NCBI GenBank assembly: GCA_944325345.1
Contig: CALUZV010000013.1
Coordinates: 30,355-94,354, forward strand
DNA: 64,000 nt
Direction of reading: 5' to 3'
Source: an uncultured Parabacteroides sp.
Lineage (GTDB): Bacteria; Bacteroidota; Bacteroidia; Bacteroidales; Tannerellaceae
A program made the position numbers and the translations under genes. The notes beneath the pieces were generated by a model. The model searched no databases and had not been told where the DNA came from. It saw nothing but the letters and a program-made list of their open reading frames with translations. Every line of letters starts with the position of its first letter. Within the stretch, counting starts at the first letter, position 1. Positions 35,955-44,758 of this stretch are shown one piece after another.

Positions 35955-36491
35955 ATGAAACATATCAATAACGCAATCTTGCGCAGTATTTTTTCCATCG
36001 CCTTGGGCTTGGTTCTCATCTTGTGGCCGGAGGCCGCCATCCATTATTTAGTGATGACGATAGGTGTTCTCTTTATGATTCCCGGCATCATTTCCCTTAT
36101 CAACTACCTGACGCGCGACAAATCTGCCGGCGCTTATCCGGCAATGTTCCCGATAGACGGCATCGGGAGTCTCCTCTTGGGCGGCTGGCTTGTCTTGATG
36201 CCCGGTTTCTTCGTTAATATATTAATGTATGTATTGGGTGCCGTCTTGGTGATTGCCGGAATCCAGCAATGGGCGGTCTTGCTGCGTGCTCGCCGTTGGG
36301 GGCGTGTCGCTTTCTCGTTCTTTATCCTTCCGACGCTAATCCTTTTGACCGGTGTGATGATTATCTGCAATCCTGCCGCCATCGCTGCCAATACCTTCAT
36401 TATCTTCGGTGTCGCCATCCTTATCTACGGGGCAAACGAACTGTTGAATTGGTATAAGTTCCGCAAGCACGATTATATCCAGCTCGATTAA
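35955..36491 (+). CDS. DUF308/HdeD-like membrane protein
   Basis: The 178-residue protein has six predicted membrane helices in three pairs (such as IFSIALGLVLILWPEAAI and GVLFMIPGIISLINYL), the HdeD/DUF308 layout. Family members are linked to acid stress in enterobacteria, but the role here is unknown. It converges on and overlaps the AraC gene by 4 bp. Confidence 0.85.
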   Translation: MKHINNAILRSIFSIALGLVLILWPEAAIHYLVMTIGVLFMIPGIISLINYLTRDKSAGAYPAMFPIDGIGSLLLGGWLVLMPGFFVNILMYVLGAVLVIAGIQQWAVLLRARRWGRVAFSFFILPTLILLTGVMIICNPAAIAANTFIIFGVAILIYGANELLNWYKFRKHDYIQLD

Positions 36492-37378
36492 TCGGACTTC
36501 CGAAACTCCATCGGCGACAATCCGGTCTGTTTCTTAAAAAACTTTCCGAAAGTGGACTGGTCTGAGAAATGCAACAGGTCAGCCACTTTCTGCACCGTTA
36601 TCTGGGGCGACTTCAGTAATATCTTCGCCTCGCTCACCAACACTTCATCTATCCATTTGTTCGCCGCCTTCCCTGTCTGTTCTTTCAGCACGAGCGACAG
36701 GTATTGCGGGGTGATAAGCAGTTTCTCGGCATAGAACGCAACCCCGTGTTCTTCCTTCACATGCTCGAACAAAAGTTGCAGAAACTTGTCGAGTAATTCT
36801 TCCTTCCTCGACAGGGTCGGCGGTGCAATGCGTCCCCCTTGCTGCATCATGATATTCGCTATCTCGATAAAGAACCCGACCAGCGCATTCTGCAGCATAT
36901 CCCGCTGAAGCAGATGCGTGCGTTTGCGTATCTTCTCGCGTATTTGCTGCATACAGTCATCCAAAATCTTGATTTCTTCTCGCTTTAAGCGTACGCATGG
37001 ATTCTTCCGCACATTCATATAATGTACATTCGGCGACCGGCGTGCCGGCGCTGTTTGTTCCAGAAACGAACGGGAGACGACCAGCAATCGTCCGCGCAAT
37101 GTGGGGCTTATCGTCAGGAATTGGACGACGTGTGTCGGCATTATCGTGGCAAACGTATTTGCCTCCAGCTTGTAGTGTACGTAATCGATGTTCAGTTCGC
37201 ACGTCCCCTCGAAGACCAGCAGCAATATCAGCGCATTTATCCGCATCGGGACTTGGCTTGCCGTCCCGCGTTTCCCCGGTCCGTTTATATCCGCTACAGT
37301 CAAGTCCTTTAGGTAGCTATCGCCTTCGATAAGGTCGGCGTTCATATCTTCTATTTCGACGAGTGGATAATCATCCAT
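36488..37378 (-). CDS. AraC-family transcriptional regulator
   Basis: The 296-residue protein has an N-terminal cupin-like ligand domain and a C-terminal double HTH: YAEKLLITPQYLSLVLKEQTG and VQKVADLLHFSDQSTFGKFF, ending KKQTGLSPMEFRKSD. Its target is unknown; the convergent DUF308 gene and the small nucleotidyltransferase gene upstream are the nearest candidates. Confidence 0.92.
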   Translation of the reverse strand: MDDYPLVEIEDMNADLIEGDSYLKDLTVADINGPGKRGTASQVPMRINALILLLVFEGTCELNIDYVHYKLEANTFATIMPTHVVQFLTISPTLRGRLLVVSRSFLEQTAPARRSPNVHYMNVRKNPCVRLKREEIKILDDCMQQIREKIRKRTHLLQRDMLQNALVGFFIEIANIMMQQGGRIAPPTLSRKEELLDKFLQLLFEHVKEEHGVAFYAEKLLITPQYLSLVLKEQTGKAANKWIDEVLVSEAKILLKSPQITVQKVADLLHFSDQSTFGKFFKKQTGLSPMEFRKSD

Positions 37379-37388
37379 TTTCTTGCTC

Positions 37389-37685
37389 TTAAATCAATAT
37401 TCCGGTTTGAGTAACGTCTCTGTACAATGGATTATTCATATCTTCCGTCAGGAGTACTGGCTCAATCAGATTACTCACCTTGCGTTTGAGTTTCCACAGC
37501 AAGGGAGTATCTTCGAAATAGTCGTCAGCCAATCGCTCCACAACGACCGCTATATCAATATCACTATCTTTTCGATAATCTCCTTTGCTATAAGAACCGT
37601 AAAGGTATAAGGCTTTCACCGGCAGCTTCTCTGCCACCAGTTCCTTATATTTCTGTGCGAGGATTATAGCTTGTTTTTTATCCAT
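37389..37685 (-). CDS. Small nucleotidyltransferase-domain protein (MNT type, no HEPN partner seen)
   Basis: The 98-residue protein starts at the ATG at 37685 (MDKKQAIILAQKYKELV). It has the Pol-beta-like motif YLYGSYSKGDYRKDSDIDIAVV (about residues 28-49, quoted only in part here as GSYSKG and DSDIDIAV). Such MNT proteins often pair with a HEPN toxin; none is next to it. The AraC gene follows after 10 bp. A leftward -7 TATCTTTG lies at 37712-37705. Confidence 0.8.
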   Translation of the reverse strand: MDKKQAIILAQKYKELVAEKLPVKALYLYGSYSKGDYRKDSDIDIAVVVERLADDYFEDTPLLWKLKRKVSNLIEPVLLTEDMNNPLYRDVTQTGILI

Positions 37686-37729
37686 TGCTCCAATTTTAGA
37701 TCCGCAAAGATATAAATTATTAACGAAAA

Positions 37730-37753
37730 GGGACGAACCTCCCGGCCCGTCCC
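37730..37753 (-). terminator. Terminator of the surface-protein gene
   Basis: Leftward, GGGACG pairs with CGTCCC around a GC-rich loop and is followed by TTTTCGTTAATAATTT. It lies 55 bp beyond the stop of the 760-residue gene. Confidence 0.65.
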
Positions 37754-37807
37754 TCCCGTGCAAAACTTAAAAATTATAAACGATCATATTGATACAGGTT
37801 GAGCGTA

Positions 37808-40090
37808 TCAATTTCTTACTTGCAGTTTCACAACGCTCTCGCCCATCCGGACTATATATACGCCTTCCGTCAGGTTTGCGAACTCTTGCTGTCCGGCCAC
37901 CTGTGCAGTTGCGACTACGGCGCCTGCCATCGAGATAATCTGCACCTCCGTCGGTTCCGGCGTGATGACTACAATCTTATTAGCCTGAGCGTATGCCCGT
38001 GCCTCCTGTGCTTCGATGCTTTCATTCGCAACCGGGAATCCATCCATGCCATAAATCTTGACATAGACATCGCTCTGCACATTGCGAATCTGGTAGAAGC
38101 CACTCACCTCGTCGAACTTCACTTCCTTATATTCCCCGTTCGCGCTCTTGCTCCAGAAGATGCGGTAGTCGCCGGCATTCACTTCGCCGTCCTTTTCGTA
38201 ATAGACAGTGAAGCTGCCGCCCACTTCGGCATAGCGTTTGTCGTGGCGGGAGAACAATACCAAGCCCTCGGCATCGTATTTGTCGTTCAGGTAGAAATCG
38301 CGGTCGGCAAGGAAGAGTTGGTAGCGTTTGGTGCTGATGCCGCCTTCGTCGTCGTCATCGTCGCCGGTTTCTATCTTTTTGAAGGTGGCGGTGATAGTTA
38401 CATCTTCTGCTGGCATGGTGAAGGTATAAGAACCAGCTTCCTCACCTTGTGTAAATGTAGCACCTGTAACAGAAACGAACTCATAGCCTTCGTTAGCTGT
38501 TACGGTAAATGAAATTTCATCTCCTTCTTGCGCTTTCTTTTTGCTAACTTCTACAATTCCTGCCTCGGCAGTTGGTTCAACCTCTGTGGTGATCGTATAG
38601 ACATCACCCCACTCAGCCGTCAGTTTTTCATCTGTACTTGGTGTATAGTCATTGCCGATAGCAACAACATCGCCTTTCGTATTCTTCCAAATCAAATCTT
38701 TCCCTTCTTCTGCTGTTTCCATTAGTTTATTATAAACATCTTCCTGCAAGAGTTTGGCTGGTTCAGCATTACGGTAGATATTACCACTAATCGTTGTTAT
38801 ATCATTTGATTTTAAAGTCAATTTATAAACCTTCTGTTCATCTCCTGCGAAACAAAGGAGAACTGGGGTTTCGTCTATGGCATTGCCGTATTCATCTAAG
38901 TTTTGGCCGTAGCCGCCTTTGTCTCTTAAGGCATGGGCTATTTCTCCGCTTTTAAACTTGTTTTCCTCTTTCGAGATTAAACCCTCGATAGAACCAGTAT
39001 TGTCAAAAACATTTTTACCGATGGCTGTTGTACCTTTTACGTAATAAACATCTTCTAAAGTAGGATTAGGACCTTTCTGTGCTTGATTTAGTCCTATAAT
39101 ACTGCCTACACCTACATTGCCAGTGAGTTTTTCAAAGCCAGATGCATTAACAGTTCCTGTATTATAACAATAATTAATAATAGAATTAGCTCCTCCCGAA
39201 CTCGTTATTCCGCCAATTCCTACCATTGGCATAGATTCACTAATGTTAGTTCCTGTAACTGTTATATTTCCTGTATTATAGCAAGATGTCATCGCTGAAG
39301 GTTTGGTGGCAACTCCACTTACCCAAAGAAATCCCCCAAAAGATGATGGTTTCATGCCGTCTATATTAACTGTAATTTCAGCCGCATTATAAGAAAGAGA
39401 AGCAACTTCTGCACCAATTCCCCCTATGTGGCAAGCCCCCAATTCTGTTAATTGAATATCTTTTAAAGATACATTTATCTTCCCCGCTGTATGGCAATGT
39501 TCTGTTTCATAGCTGCTGGCAGAGTAGCCTGCTCCATATATCCCACCAATATTGAGTTCACTAACTGTCCCCTCAATATTTGCATTAATAATTCCATCAA
39601 AGCTGCAATAAGTTGCAATTCCTGAACCGACAATTCCGCCGATATACATTTGTATTCCAGCTTCAATATTACTATTAACTTCAATATAGCTATTGGCTAC
39701 ATTTAAATTCTTTATACTACCTTCTGAAAATAAGCCAACGGAAGATTTCTTTTCAGTGTTTTCGTATTTTACATAAACCCCACTAATCGTATGATTATTT
39801 CCATTAAATGAATAAACAGAACATGGCGTCCATTCTTCTGGTGTTCCGCTTACATAAGGTTCTTCTTCACTGAAAGTAATACCGGGATTTAAATCGATAT
39901 CTTGAGTTAAAATGAAATATTTGCTGGTATATTGATTTTCTGTGCTACTGGCTAAAGTTTTCAAATCTTCAGCACTGCTTATCTGATAAGGATCGTTTTC
40001 TGTTCCTGTTCCTCCTGAGAATGTTTCTTGCCCCCATCCAACCCACGTCGCCATCATCAGCAACGCTATCAAAGTAAAAATCTTTTTCAT
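37808..40090 (-). CDS. Large secreted surface protein with beta-helix-like repeats and a C-terminal sorting-type domain
   Basis: The 760-residue protein has the signal peptide MKKIFTLIALLMMATWVGWG. Residues 25-370 carry GLUG-like repeats (VGLFSEGSIKNLNV, IGGIVGSG, IGGIYGAG, SCYNTGNITV), as in adhesins. Residues 500-570 hold a FTVTANEGYEFVSV...YTFTMPAEDVTITATF module, seen in many bacterial surface proteins. A D-rich linker (ETGDDDDDEGG) leads to a C-terminal region. That region ends IISMAGAVVATAQVA...LTEGVYIVRMGESVVKLQVRN, which resembles type IX secretion C-terminal domains. It is probably an adhesin. Confidence 0.85.
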   Translation of the reverse strand: MKKIFTLIALLMMATWVGWGQETFSGGTGTENDPYQISSAEDLKTLASSTENQYTSKYFILTQDIDLNPGITFSEEEPYVSGTPEEWTPCSVYSFNGNNHTISGVYVKYENTEKKSSVGLFSEGSIKNLNVANSYIEVNSNIEAGIQMYIGGIVGSGIATYCSFDGIINANIEGTVSELNIGGIYGAGYSASSYETEHCHTAGKINVSLKDIQLTELGACHIGGIGAEVASLSYNAAEITVNIDGMKPSSFGGFLWVSGVATKPSAMTSCYNTGNITVTGTNISESMPMVGIGGITSSGGANSIINYCYNTGTVNASGFEKLTGNVGVGSIIGLNQAQKGPNPTLEDVYYVKGTTAIGKNVFDNTGSIEGLISKEENKFKSGEIAHALRDKGGYGQNLDEYGNAIDETPVLLCFAGDEQKVYKLTLKSNDITTISGNIYRNAEPAKLLQEDVYNKLMETAEEGKDLIWKNTKGDVVAIGNDYTPSTDEKLTAEWGDVYTITTEVEPTAEAGIVEVSKKKAQEGDEISFTVTANEGYEFVSVTGATFTQGEEAGSYTFTMPAEDVTITATFKKIETGDDDDDEGGISTKRYQLFLADRDFYLNDKYDAEGLVLFSRHDKRYAEVGGSFTVYYEKDGEVNAGDYRIFWSKSANGEYKEVKFDEVSGFYQIRNVQSDVYVKIYGMDGFPVANESIEAQEARAYAQANKIVVITPEPTEVQIISMAGAVVATAQVAGQQEFANLTEGVYIVRMGESVVKLQVRN

Positions 40091-40166
40091 ATCGCACTAC
40101 TATTTAAATTGTTAATTAAAAAATAAAGTTCATCTTATAATTTGTGCCTCTAATACTATCCGAACT

Positions 40167-40321
40167 CTTCCCCTGCGAAGGGGAAGTACCCCGAAGGGGG
40201 GATGGGGTTTATAAATTAAAAATTAAGAATGAAGAATGAAGAATTAAAGGAATACATCCTTCAGTCTCGACCCCTAACCCCTCAGTCTCGCTTCGCGAGC
40301 CAGCTCCCCTTCGCAGGGGAG
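40167..40321. repeat. Inverted GC-rich repeat pair
   Basis: CTTCCCCTGCGAAGGGGAAG (40167-40186) and CTCCCCTTCGCAGGGGAG (40304-40321) are similar palindromes facing each other. Between them lie GGGG/CCCC stretches and an AT-rich core with GAATGAAGAATGAAGAATT. Such CTTCCCC elements are frequent in Bacteroidetes spacers. It begins 77 bp upstream of the surface-protein start. Confidence 0.6.
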
Positions 40322-40390
40322 CAGTGCAGATAGTGTTAGTTTGCATCTGTTCACCAAACCTATGTATCCCAACGCCAAGCGAAGCTGGCG

Positions 40391-40515
40391 TTATAAATAG
40401 CCGTAGGTTTCAACCTACGGTACTCTGCGGCGCGGCAACGATTACGACATGCGTCAATCGTCGGGTAACAAATTCAACACCAATACCGTAGGTTAAAACC
40501 TACGGCTATTTATAA
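40391..40515. mobile_element. Small element with 32-bp inverted ends (MITE-like)
   Basis: The left arm 40391-40422 (starting TTATAAATAGCCGTAGGTTT) is the reverse complement of the right arm 40484-40515 with one mismatch. Each arm contains a CCGTAGGTTTnAACCTACGG-type palindrome. The 61 bp core has no gene. It resembles a miniature inverted-repeat element or a large cruciform. Confidence 0.6.
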
Positions 40516-40556
40516 CCCTCATTACATTCGGGTTGGAATACCGTCTGATGACCTCG

Positions 40557-40820
40557 GAAAACTGTTTTCTCCGCCCAAAACTCAATTTTCAAGCCCAGAA
40601 AACTGTTTTCTTTCGCCAAAAATCAATTTTTGAGCTCAGAATAATGTTTTCTTCGGCTTCCAACTCGATTTTTGAGCCGAGAATAATGTTTTCTTCGCTC
40701 GAAAATCCATTTTCAGCGCAAGAATACATTATTGCGCGCTTCCCAACTCGATTTTCGGCCCCGGAATAATGTTTTCTTCGCTTAAAAATCCATTTTTGAC
40801 GGCAGAATAATGTATTCCGA
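40557..40820. repeat. Palindrome array I: seven units with a 41-42 bp period
   Basis: Units start at 40557, 40598, 40639, 40681, 40722, 40764 and 40805. Each has GAAAACTGTTTTC or GAATAATGTTTTC followed by a CAAAAATCAATTTTTGAG-like palindrome, so a palindrome falls about every 21 bp. The array sits beyond dinB and upstream of the surface-protein gene, both leftward. An open frame across it is a periodicity artefact. Confidence 0.88.
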
Positions 40821-40835
40821 GCTTCCCCAAAGGGG

Positions 40836-41009
40836 TGGCAAAAGAAACGATCAATTAAATTGGCCACGATCGGAGGCATTTTTTATGTTTTGCAACATAA
40901 AAGCTAAAATTCTTAGTACGAAAAGTTTGCGTATATAAATTTTTACCTAAATTTGCCGCCAGAAACCTCGAAAAACGTGGCCAATTTAATTGATGGTTTT
41001 TTCTGGCCA
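40836..41009. mobile_element. 174-bp element with about 33-bp inverted ends and an internal promoter
   Basis: The left arm (40836-40868) ends ATCAATTAAATTGGCCACG. The right arm (40976-41009) begins CGTGGCCAATTTAATTGAT, its exact complement over 19 bp. The outer parts (GGCAAAAGAAACG and GGTTTTTTCTGGCC) match less well. No protein is encoded. The inner region carries a consensus promoter. It may be a MITE or a structured RNA gene. Confidence 0.6.
40925..40955 (+). promoter_or_regulatory. Consensus promoter with no downstream gene (possible small RNA)
   Basis: TTTG (40925-40928), exactly 19 bp, then TAAATTTG (40948-40955). It reads rightward into 160 bp without a gene and then the 3' end of dinB on the other strand. 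A transcript from about 40962 would include the right inverted arm and run antisense to dinB. Confidence 0.5.
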
Positions 41010-41122
41010 TCCCCATCCGAAAGCGATTGTAAATAAGAAAATTAAGAAACTACCCGCGAAGATACCCTCCGACTCCTCCCATATCTCAAATAAATAATTG
41101 TACTTTTGCCGGAAACAACTAA

Positions 41123-42199
41123 TTACCCCTCAAATTCCAACTCCAACTGCACCCACCTATCCCCCGGCATCTCCTCACTCGGCTTTGAAACCGACAGCCC
41201 GATAAGGCGCACGGGATGCGTCTGGTAATCGATTTCGCGGAGCAATTGTTTGGCCAGGGGCAAGATGGCGGCGAGGGTGTCGAGCGGTTGCGGACGCGTG
41301 ATGCTTCGCGTTTTAATCACAAAATCGTCGTGTTTTATCTTTAGCGTCAAGGTATTCCCTTTAAATCCGGCACGGGTGAGGCGGCCGACAAGGTCGGTAG
41401 CCACGTGGTAAAGCTCGATAATCATGGAGGATTGGGCCGAGATGTCGCGTTCCAGCGTGTGTTCGCAGCCGACGGACTTGCGGACGCGGACGGCCTCGAC
41501 CGGACGGTTGTCGATACCCCAGGCAAAATCGTGGTAGAGCTGGCCGGCCTTCCCGAAAAGGCGGCGGAGCATGGCGGGCGAGGCGTCGTGGAGGTCGCGC
41601 CCGGTGTGTATGCCGTATTGGTGCATCTTTTTGGCCGTTACAGGGCCGACACCCCAGAAGGACTCGATAGGAAGGCGGTCGATGAACTCCTGCGCCGCGT
41701 CGGGATGAATCGTGCAGAGGCCGTCGGGCTTGCGGTAGTCGGAGGCAATCTTGGCCAGGAATTTATTATAAGAAACGCCGGCGGAGGCGACGAGGTGGAG
41801 GCGTTCGCGAATCTTCTGCTTGATTTCGCGGGCGATATCGACGGCCAGTTCAATGCCCGGCTTGTTTTGGGTAACGTCGAGGAAGGCCTCGTCGAGCGAG
41901 ATAGGCTCAATGATGTCGGTGTATTCGTGGAAGATTTCGTGAATCTGTTTGGAAACCGCCTTATAGACCTCCATCCGTCCGGGGATGAAGATAAGGTCGG
42001 GGCAGAGCCGCTTCGCCGTAACGGAGGGCATGGCGGAGTGGATGCCGAACTTGCGCGCCTCATAGCTGGCAGCGGCGACGACACCTCGCTGGTCGGCATG
42101 ACCGACGGCGACAGGCTTGCCGCGCAGTTCGGGATTGTCGCGCTGTTCAACGGAGGCATAGAAGGCATCCATGTCGATATGTATGATACGTCGGAGCAT
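41123..42199 (-). CDS. dinB: DNA polymerase IV (Y family)
   Basis: The 358-residue polymerase has IHIDMDAFYASVEQRDNP with the first metal aspartates, SLDEAFLDVT with the catalytic DE pair, SYNKFLAKIASDYRKPDG and WGVGPVTAKKM. It ends QLELEFEG, a beta-clamp binding motif (QLxLxF). It copies damaged DNA with low fidelity. No LexA-like box is evident upstream. Confidence 0.95.
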   Translation of the reverse strand: MLRRIIHIDMDAFYASVEQRDNPELRGKPVAVGHADQRGVVAAASYEARKFGIHSAMPSVTAKRLCPDLIFIPGRMEVYKAVSKQIHEIFHEYTDIIEPISLDEAFLDVTQNKPGIELAVDIAREIKQKIRERLHLVASAGVSYNKFLAKIASDYRKPDGLCTIHPDAAQEFIDRLPIESFWGVGPVTAKKMHQYGIHTGRDLHDASPAMLRRLFGKAGQLYHDFAWGIDNRPVEAVRVRKSVGCEHTLERDISAQSSMIIELYHVATDLVGRLTRAGFKGNTLTLKIKHDDFVIKTRSITRPQPLDTLAAILPLAKQLLREIDYQTHPVRLIGLSVSKPSEEMPGDRWVQLELEFEG

Positions 42200-42251
42200 A
42201 CGGAATTGCTTTTTCAGGCAGGCTAAGGTACGAATATTAGTTTGTTTTTTC

Positions 42252-42259
42252 TACATTTG
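42252..42259 (+). promoter_or_regulatory. Putative -7 element (TACATTTG) of the DPP IV-like gene
   Basis: TACATTTG lies 24 bp before the ATG at 42284 and supports that start. The -33 half is not clear. Confidence 0.4.
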
Positions 42260-42283
42260 CGGGAAAATCTAACAGACGACAAG

Positions 42284-44698
42284 ATGAAAAGATATAACTT
42301 GCTTGTATTCATGGCTGCCGCCTTGCTGGGGGGAGCCGCAGTGCCGGCAGTGGCACAGGAGGCAGCCGACCCGCTGCCCGGATATACCCAGGCGCAACGC
42401 TTCTCGGGCGATAAGTTGAAGACGATGCTCTTCTCGACCTCGGTCGATGCCCATTGGTTCCAGACCGGCAACCGTTTCTGGTATTCTTACAAGACGAGCG
42501 ACGGGACACAGTGGTACGTCGTGGACCCGGTGCAGCGGACGAAGCAACCTCTCTTCGACCGGAACAAGTTAGCTTCCGAGCTGACGGAGATAGTCAAAGA
42601 CCCCTTTGTAGCCCAACAACTCTCGTTGAAAGACTTGAAAGCCGAGGCTGATGGGCGGAGTTTCACCTTCTTCGTGGAATCGGGAAAGGAAGCGAAGAAA
42701 GATACCTTCTATTTTGCCTACGATTGGGAGAATAAACGCCTGACCCACCTTGTAGATAAGAAGAAAGAGACGAAGGAAGCCGACTGGGCCTCGGTCTCTC
42801 CCGATGGGCAGACGGTCGTTTATGCCAAGGATTTGAATCTTTACTGGATGTCGCGTGCCGATTACGAGAAGGCAAAGATGAACGAGAAAGATAGCACCAT
42901 CGTCGAGACGGCCTTGACTACGGATGGCGTCCGCTATTACGGCTACGGCGAACCGTACAGTGTCCTCAATACCGATACCCTCTGCAACGGCAAGCGCCGC
43001 TATCCGGATAACCTGCTCTGGTCGCCCGACAGCAAGCATTTCATCATTACGAAGACCGATATGCGGAAGGTGAAGGAGCTGTGGGTCATCAATGCCATGG
43101 CTTCCCCGCGTCCTACCTTGGAGACCTACAAATACCAGATGCCGGGCGAGAAGGAAGCTCCGGAGGAACACCTCCTCTTGTTCGACCTGCAAAGCAATAC
43201 ATATAAGGAAATAGGTACGAAGGCATTCAAAGACCAGACGCTCGGCTTAGCCGCCCGTCCCCGCCTCCAGAAGGAACGCGACGAGGAGGACATCTCCCGC
43301 ATCTGGCTCGGCGATGAGAACCGCTTCTTCCTGACGCGCAGCAGCCGCGACCTGCACCGCATCGACATCTGCTCCTATACACTTGGCCAAGACACAATCG
43401 TCCCCGTGATTCAGGAGCGGATGAACACCTATATCGAACTGCGCCCCTTAGCTGCCCTCAACGGTGGTAAGGAGCTCGTCCATTGGAGCGAGCGCGATGG
43501 CTGGGCGCATCTTTACCTCTACGATGACAAAGGAACGCTCAAGAACCGCATCACCTCCGGCCCGTGGCACGTGGACCAAATCGTGAAGGTCGATGAGCAG
43601 AACCGCACCATCTACTTCCTGGCCAATGGGAAAGAAAAGGGCGAGAATCCTTACTACGAGCACCTCTACCGTGTGAACCTCGACGGCAGCGGCTTGCGCC
43701 AGCTTTCCCCCGGCGATTATTTCCACCAGGTACAGATGGACGACGACGCGCGTTTCTTCGTCTGCAACTACTCTCGGGTGAACACCATCCCGGCGACCGA
43801 CCTCTATGATAGGAACGGTAACAAGGTGATGGAGTTGGAACGTAGCGACTTCTCTCAGCTCCTTGCGGCGGGTTATCGCTTCCCGGAACCGTTCAAGGTA
43901 AAGGCGGCGGACGGCGTAACCGACCTCTACGGCGTGATGTATAAGCCCTTCAACTTCGATTCGACCAAGGTTTACCCCATCATCGACTATGTCTATCCGG
44001 GTCCGCAAGTCGAAGCTACGGTCTATCCCTTCACGAGGATGTCCGTCCGGACCGACCGCTTGGCTCAGGCTGGCTTCGTCGTTATTACCGTAGGAAACAG
44101 GGGAGGGCACCCGAGTCGTTCCAAGTGGTATCATAACTTCGGCTACGGCAATCTTCGCGATTACGGCCTGGCAGACCAGAAGGCGGCTATCGAACAACTG
44201 GCCAATCGTTATTCCTTCATCGACATACATCGGGTCGGCATACACGGCCACTCCGGCGGCGGCTTCATGTCCACAGCGGCCATCCTCCAGTACCCGGATT
44301 TCTTCAAGGTTGCTGTCTCTTGCGCCGGCAACCACGACAACCGTATCTACAACCGCTGGTGGAGCGAAACGCACCACGGTGTCAAGGAGGAAGTAAGCGC
44401 TGAAGGCGACACTACGTTCGTGTACAGCATCCAAACTAACCCCGAGATAGCCCGTCAGCTCAAAGGCCACCTCATGCTCGTCCACGGCGATATCGACAAC
44501 AACGTTCACCCGGGCAATACCCTCCGCGTCGTCGATGGCCTCATCCGTGCCAACAAGCGTTTCGACTTACTGATTCTTCCACAGCAACGCCACGGCTTCG
44601 GCGACATGGACGAGTACTTCTATTGGCGAATGGTCGATTACTTTTCGCTCCACCTTCTCGGGAAGCAGGACACAGCCGTGGATATCCCCCGGCGATGA
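42284..44698 (+). CDS. Secreted S9-family (DPP IV-like) serine peptidase
   Basis: The 804-residue protein starts at 42284, giving MKRYNLLVFMAAALLGGAAV as a signal peptide. An N-terminal beta-propeller is followed by an alpha/beta-hydrolase domain with the triad visible: serine in GHSGGGFMST, aspartate in HGDIDNNVHP and histidine in QQRHGFGDM. DPP IV relatives release X-Pro or X-Ala dipeptides in the periplasm. Confidence 0.92.
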   Translation: MKRYNLLVFMAAALLGGAAVPAVAQEAADPLPGYTQAQRFSGDKLKTMLFSTSVDAHWFQTGNRFWYSYKTSDGTQWYVVDPVQRTKQPLFDRNKLASELTEIVKDPFVAQQLSLKDLKAEADGRSFTFFVESGKEAKKDTFYFAYDWENKRLTHLVDKKKETKEADWASVSPDGQTVVYAKDLNLYWMSRADYEKAKMNEKDSTIVETALTTDGVRYYGYGEPYSVLNTDTLCNGKRRYPDNLLWSPDSKHFIITKTDMRKVKELWVINAMASPRPTLETYKYQMPGEKEAPEEHLLLFDLQSNTYKEIGTKAFKDQTLGLAARPRLQKERDEEDISRIWLGDENRFFLTRSSRDLHRIDICSYTLGQDTIVPVIQERMNTYIELRPLAALNGGKELVHWSERDGWAHLYLYDDKGTLKNRITSGPWHVDQIVKVDEQNRTIYFLANGKEKGENPYYEHLYRVNLDGSGLRQLSPGDYFHQVQMDDDARFFVCNYSRVNTIPATDLYDRNGNKVMELERSDFSQLLAAGYRFPEPFKVKAADGVTDLYGVMYKPFNFDSTKVYPIIDYVYPGPQVEATVYPFTRMSVRTDRLAQAGFVVITVGNRGGHPSRSKWYHNFGYGNLRDYGLADQKAAIEQLANRYSFIDIHRVGIHGHSGGGFMSTAAILQYPDFFKVAVSCAGNHDNRIYNRWWSETHHGVKEEVSAEGDTTFVYSIQTNPEIARQLKGHLMLVHGDIDNNVHPGNTLRVVDGLIRANKRFDLLILPQQRHGFGDMDEYFYWRMVDYFSLHLLGKQDTAVDIPRR

Positions 44699-44758
44699 CC
44701 GACGCGAGAGCCTATACATTATATAATATATAACATCGACAAATCTAAAAGCAACATA

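Noticed and set aside
41101..41108. TACTTTTG as a promoter reading into dinB from its 3' side
   Set aside because: There is no -33 TTTG at 19-20 bp and no gene downstream. It is likely a chance match.
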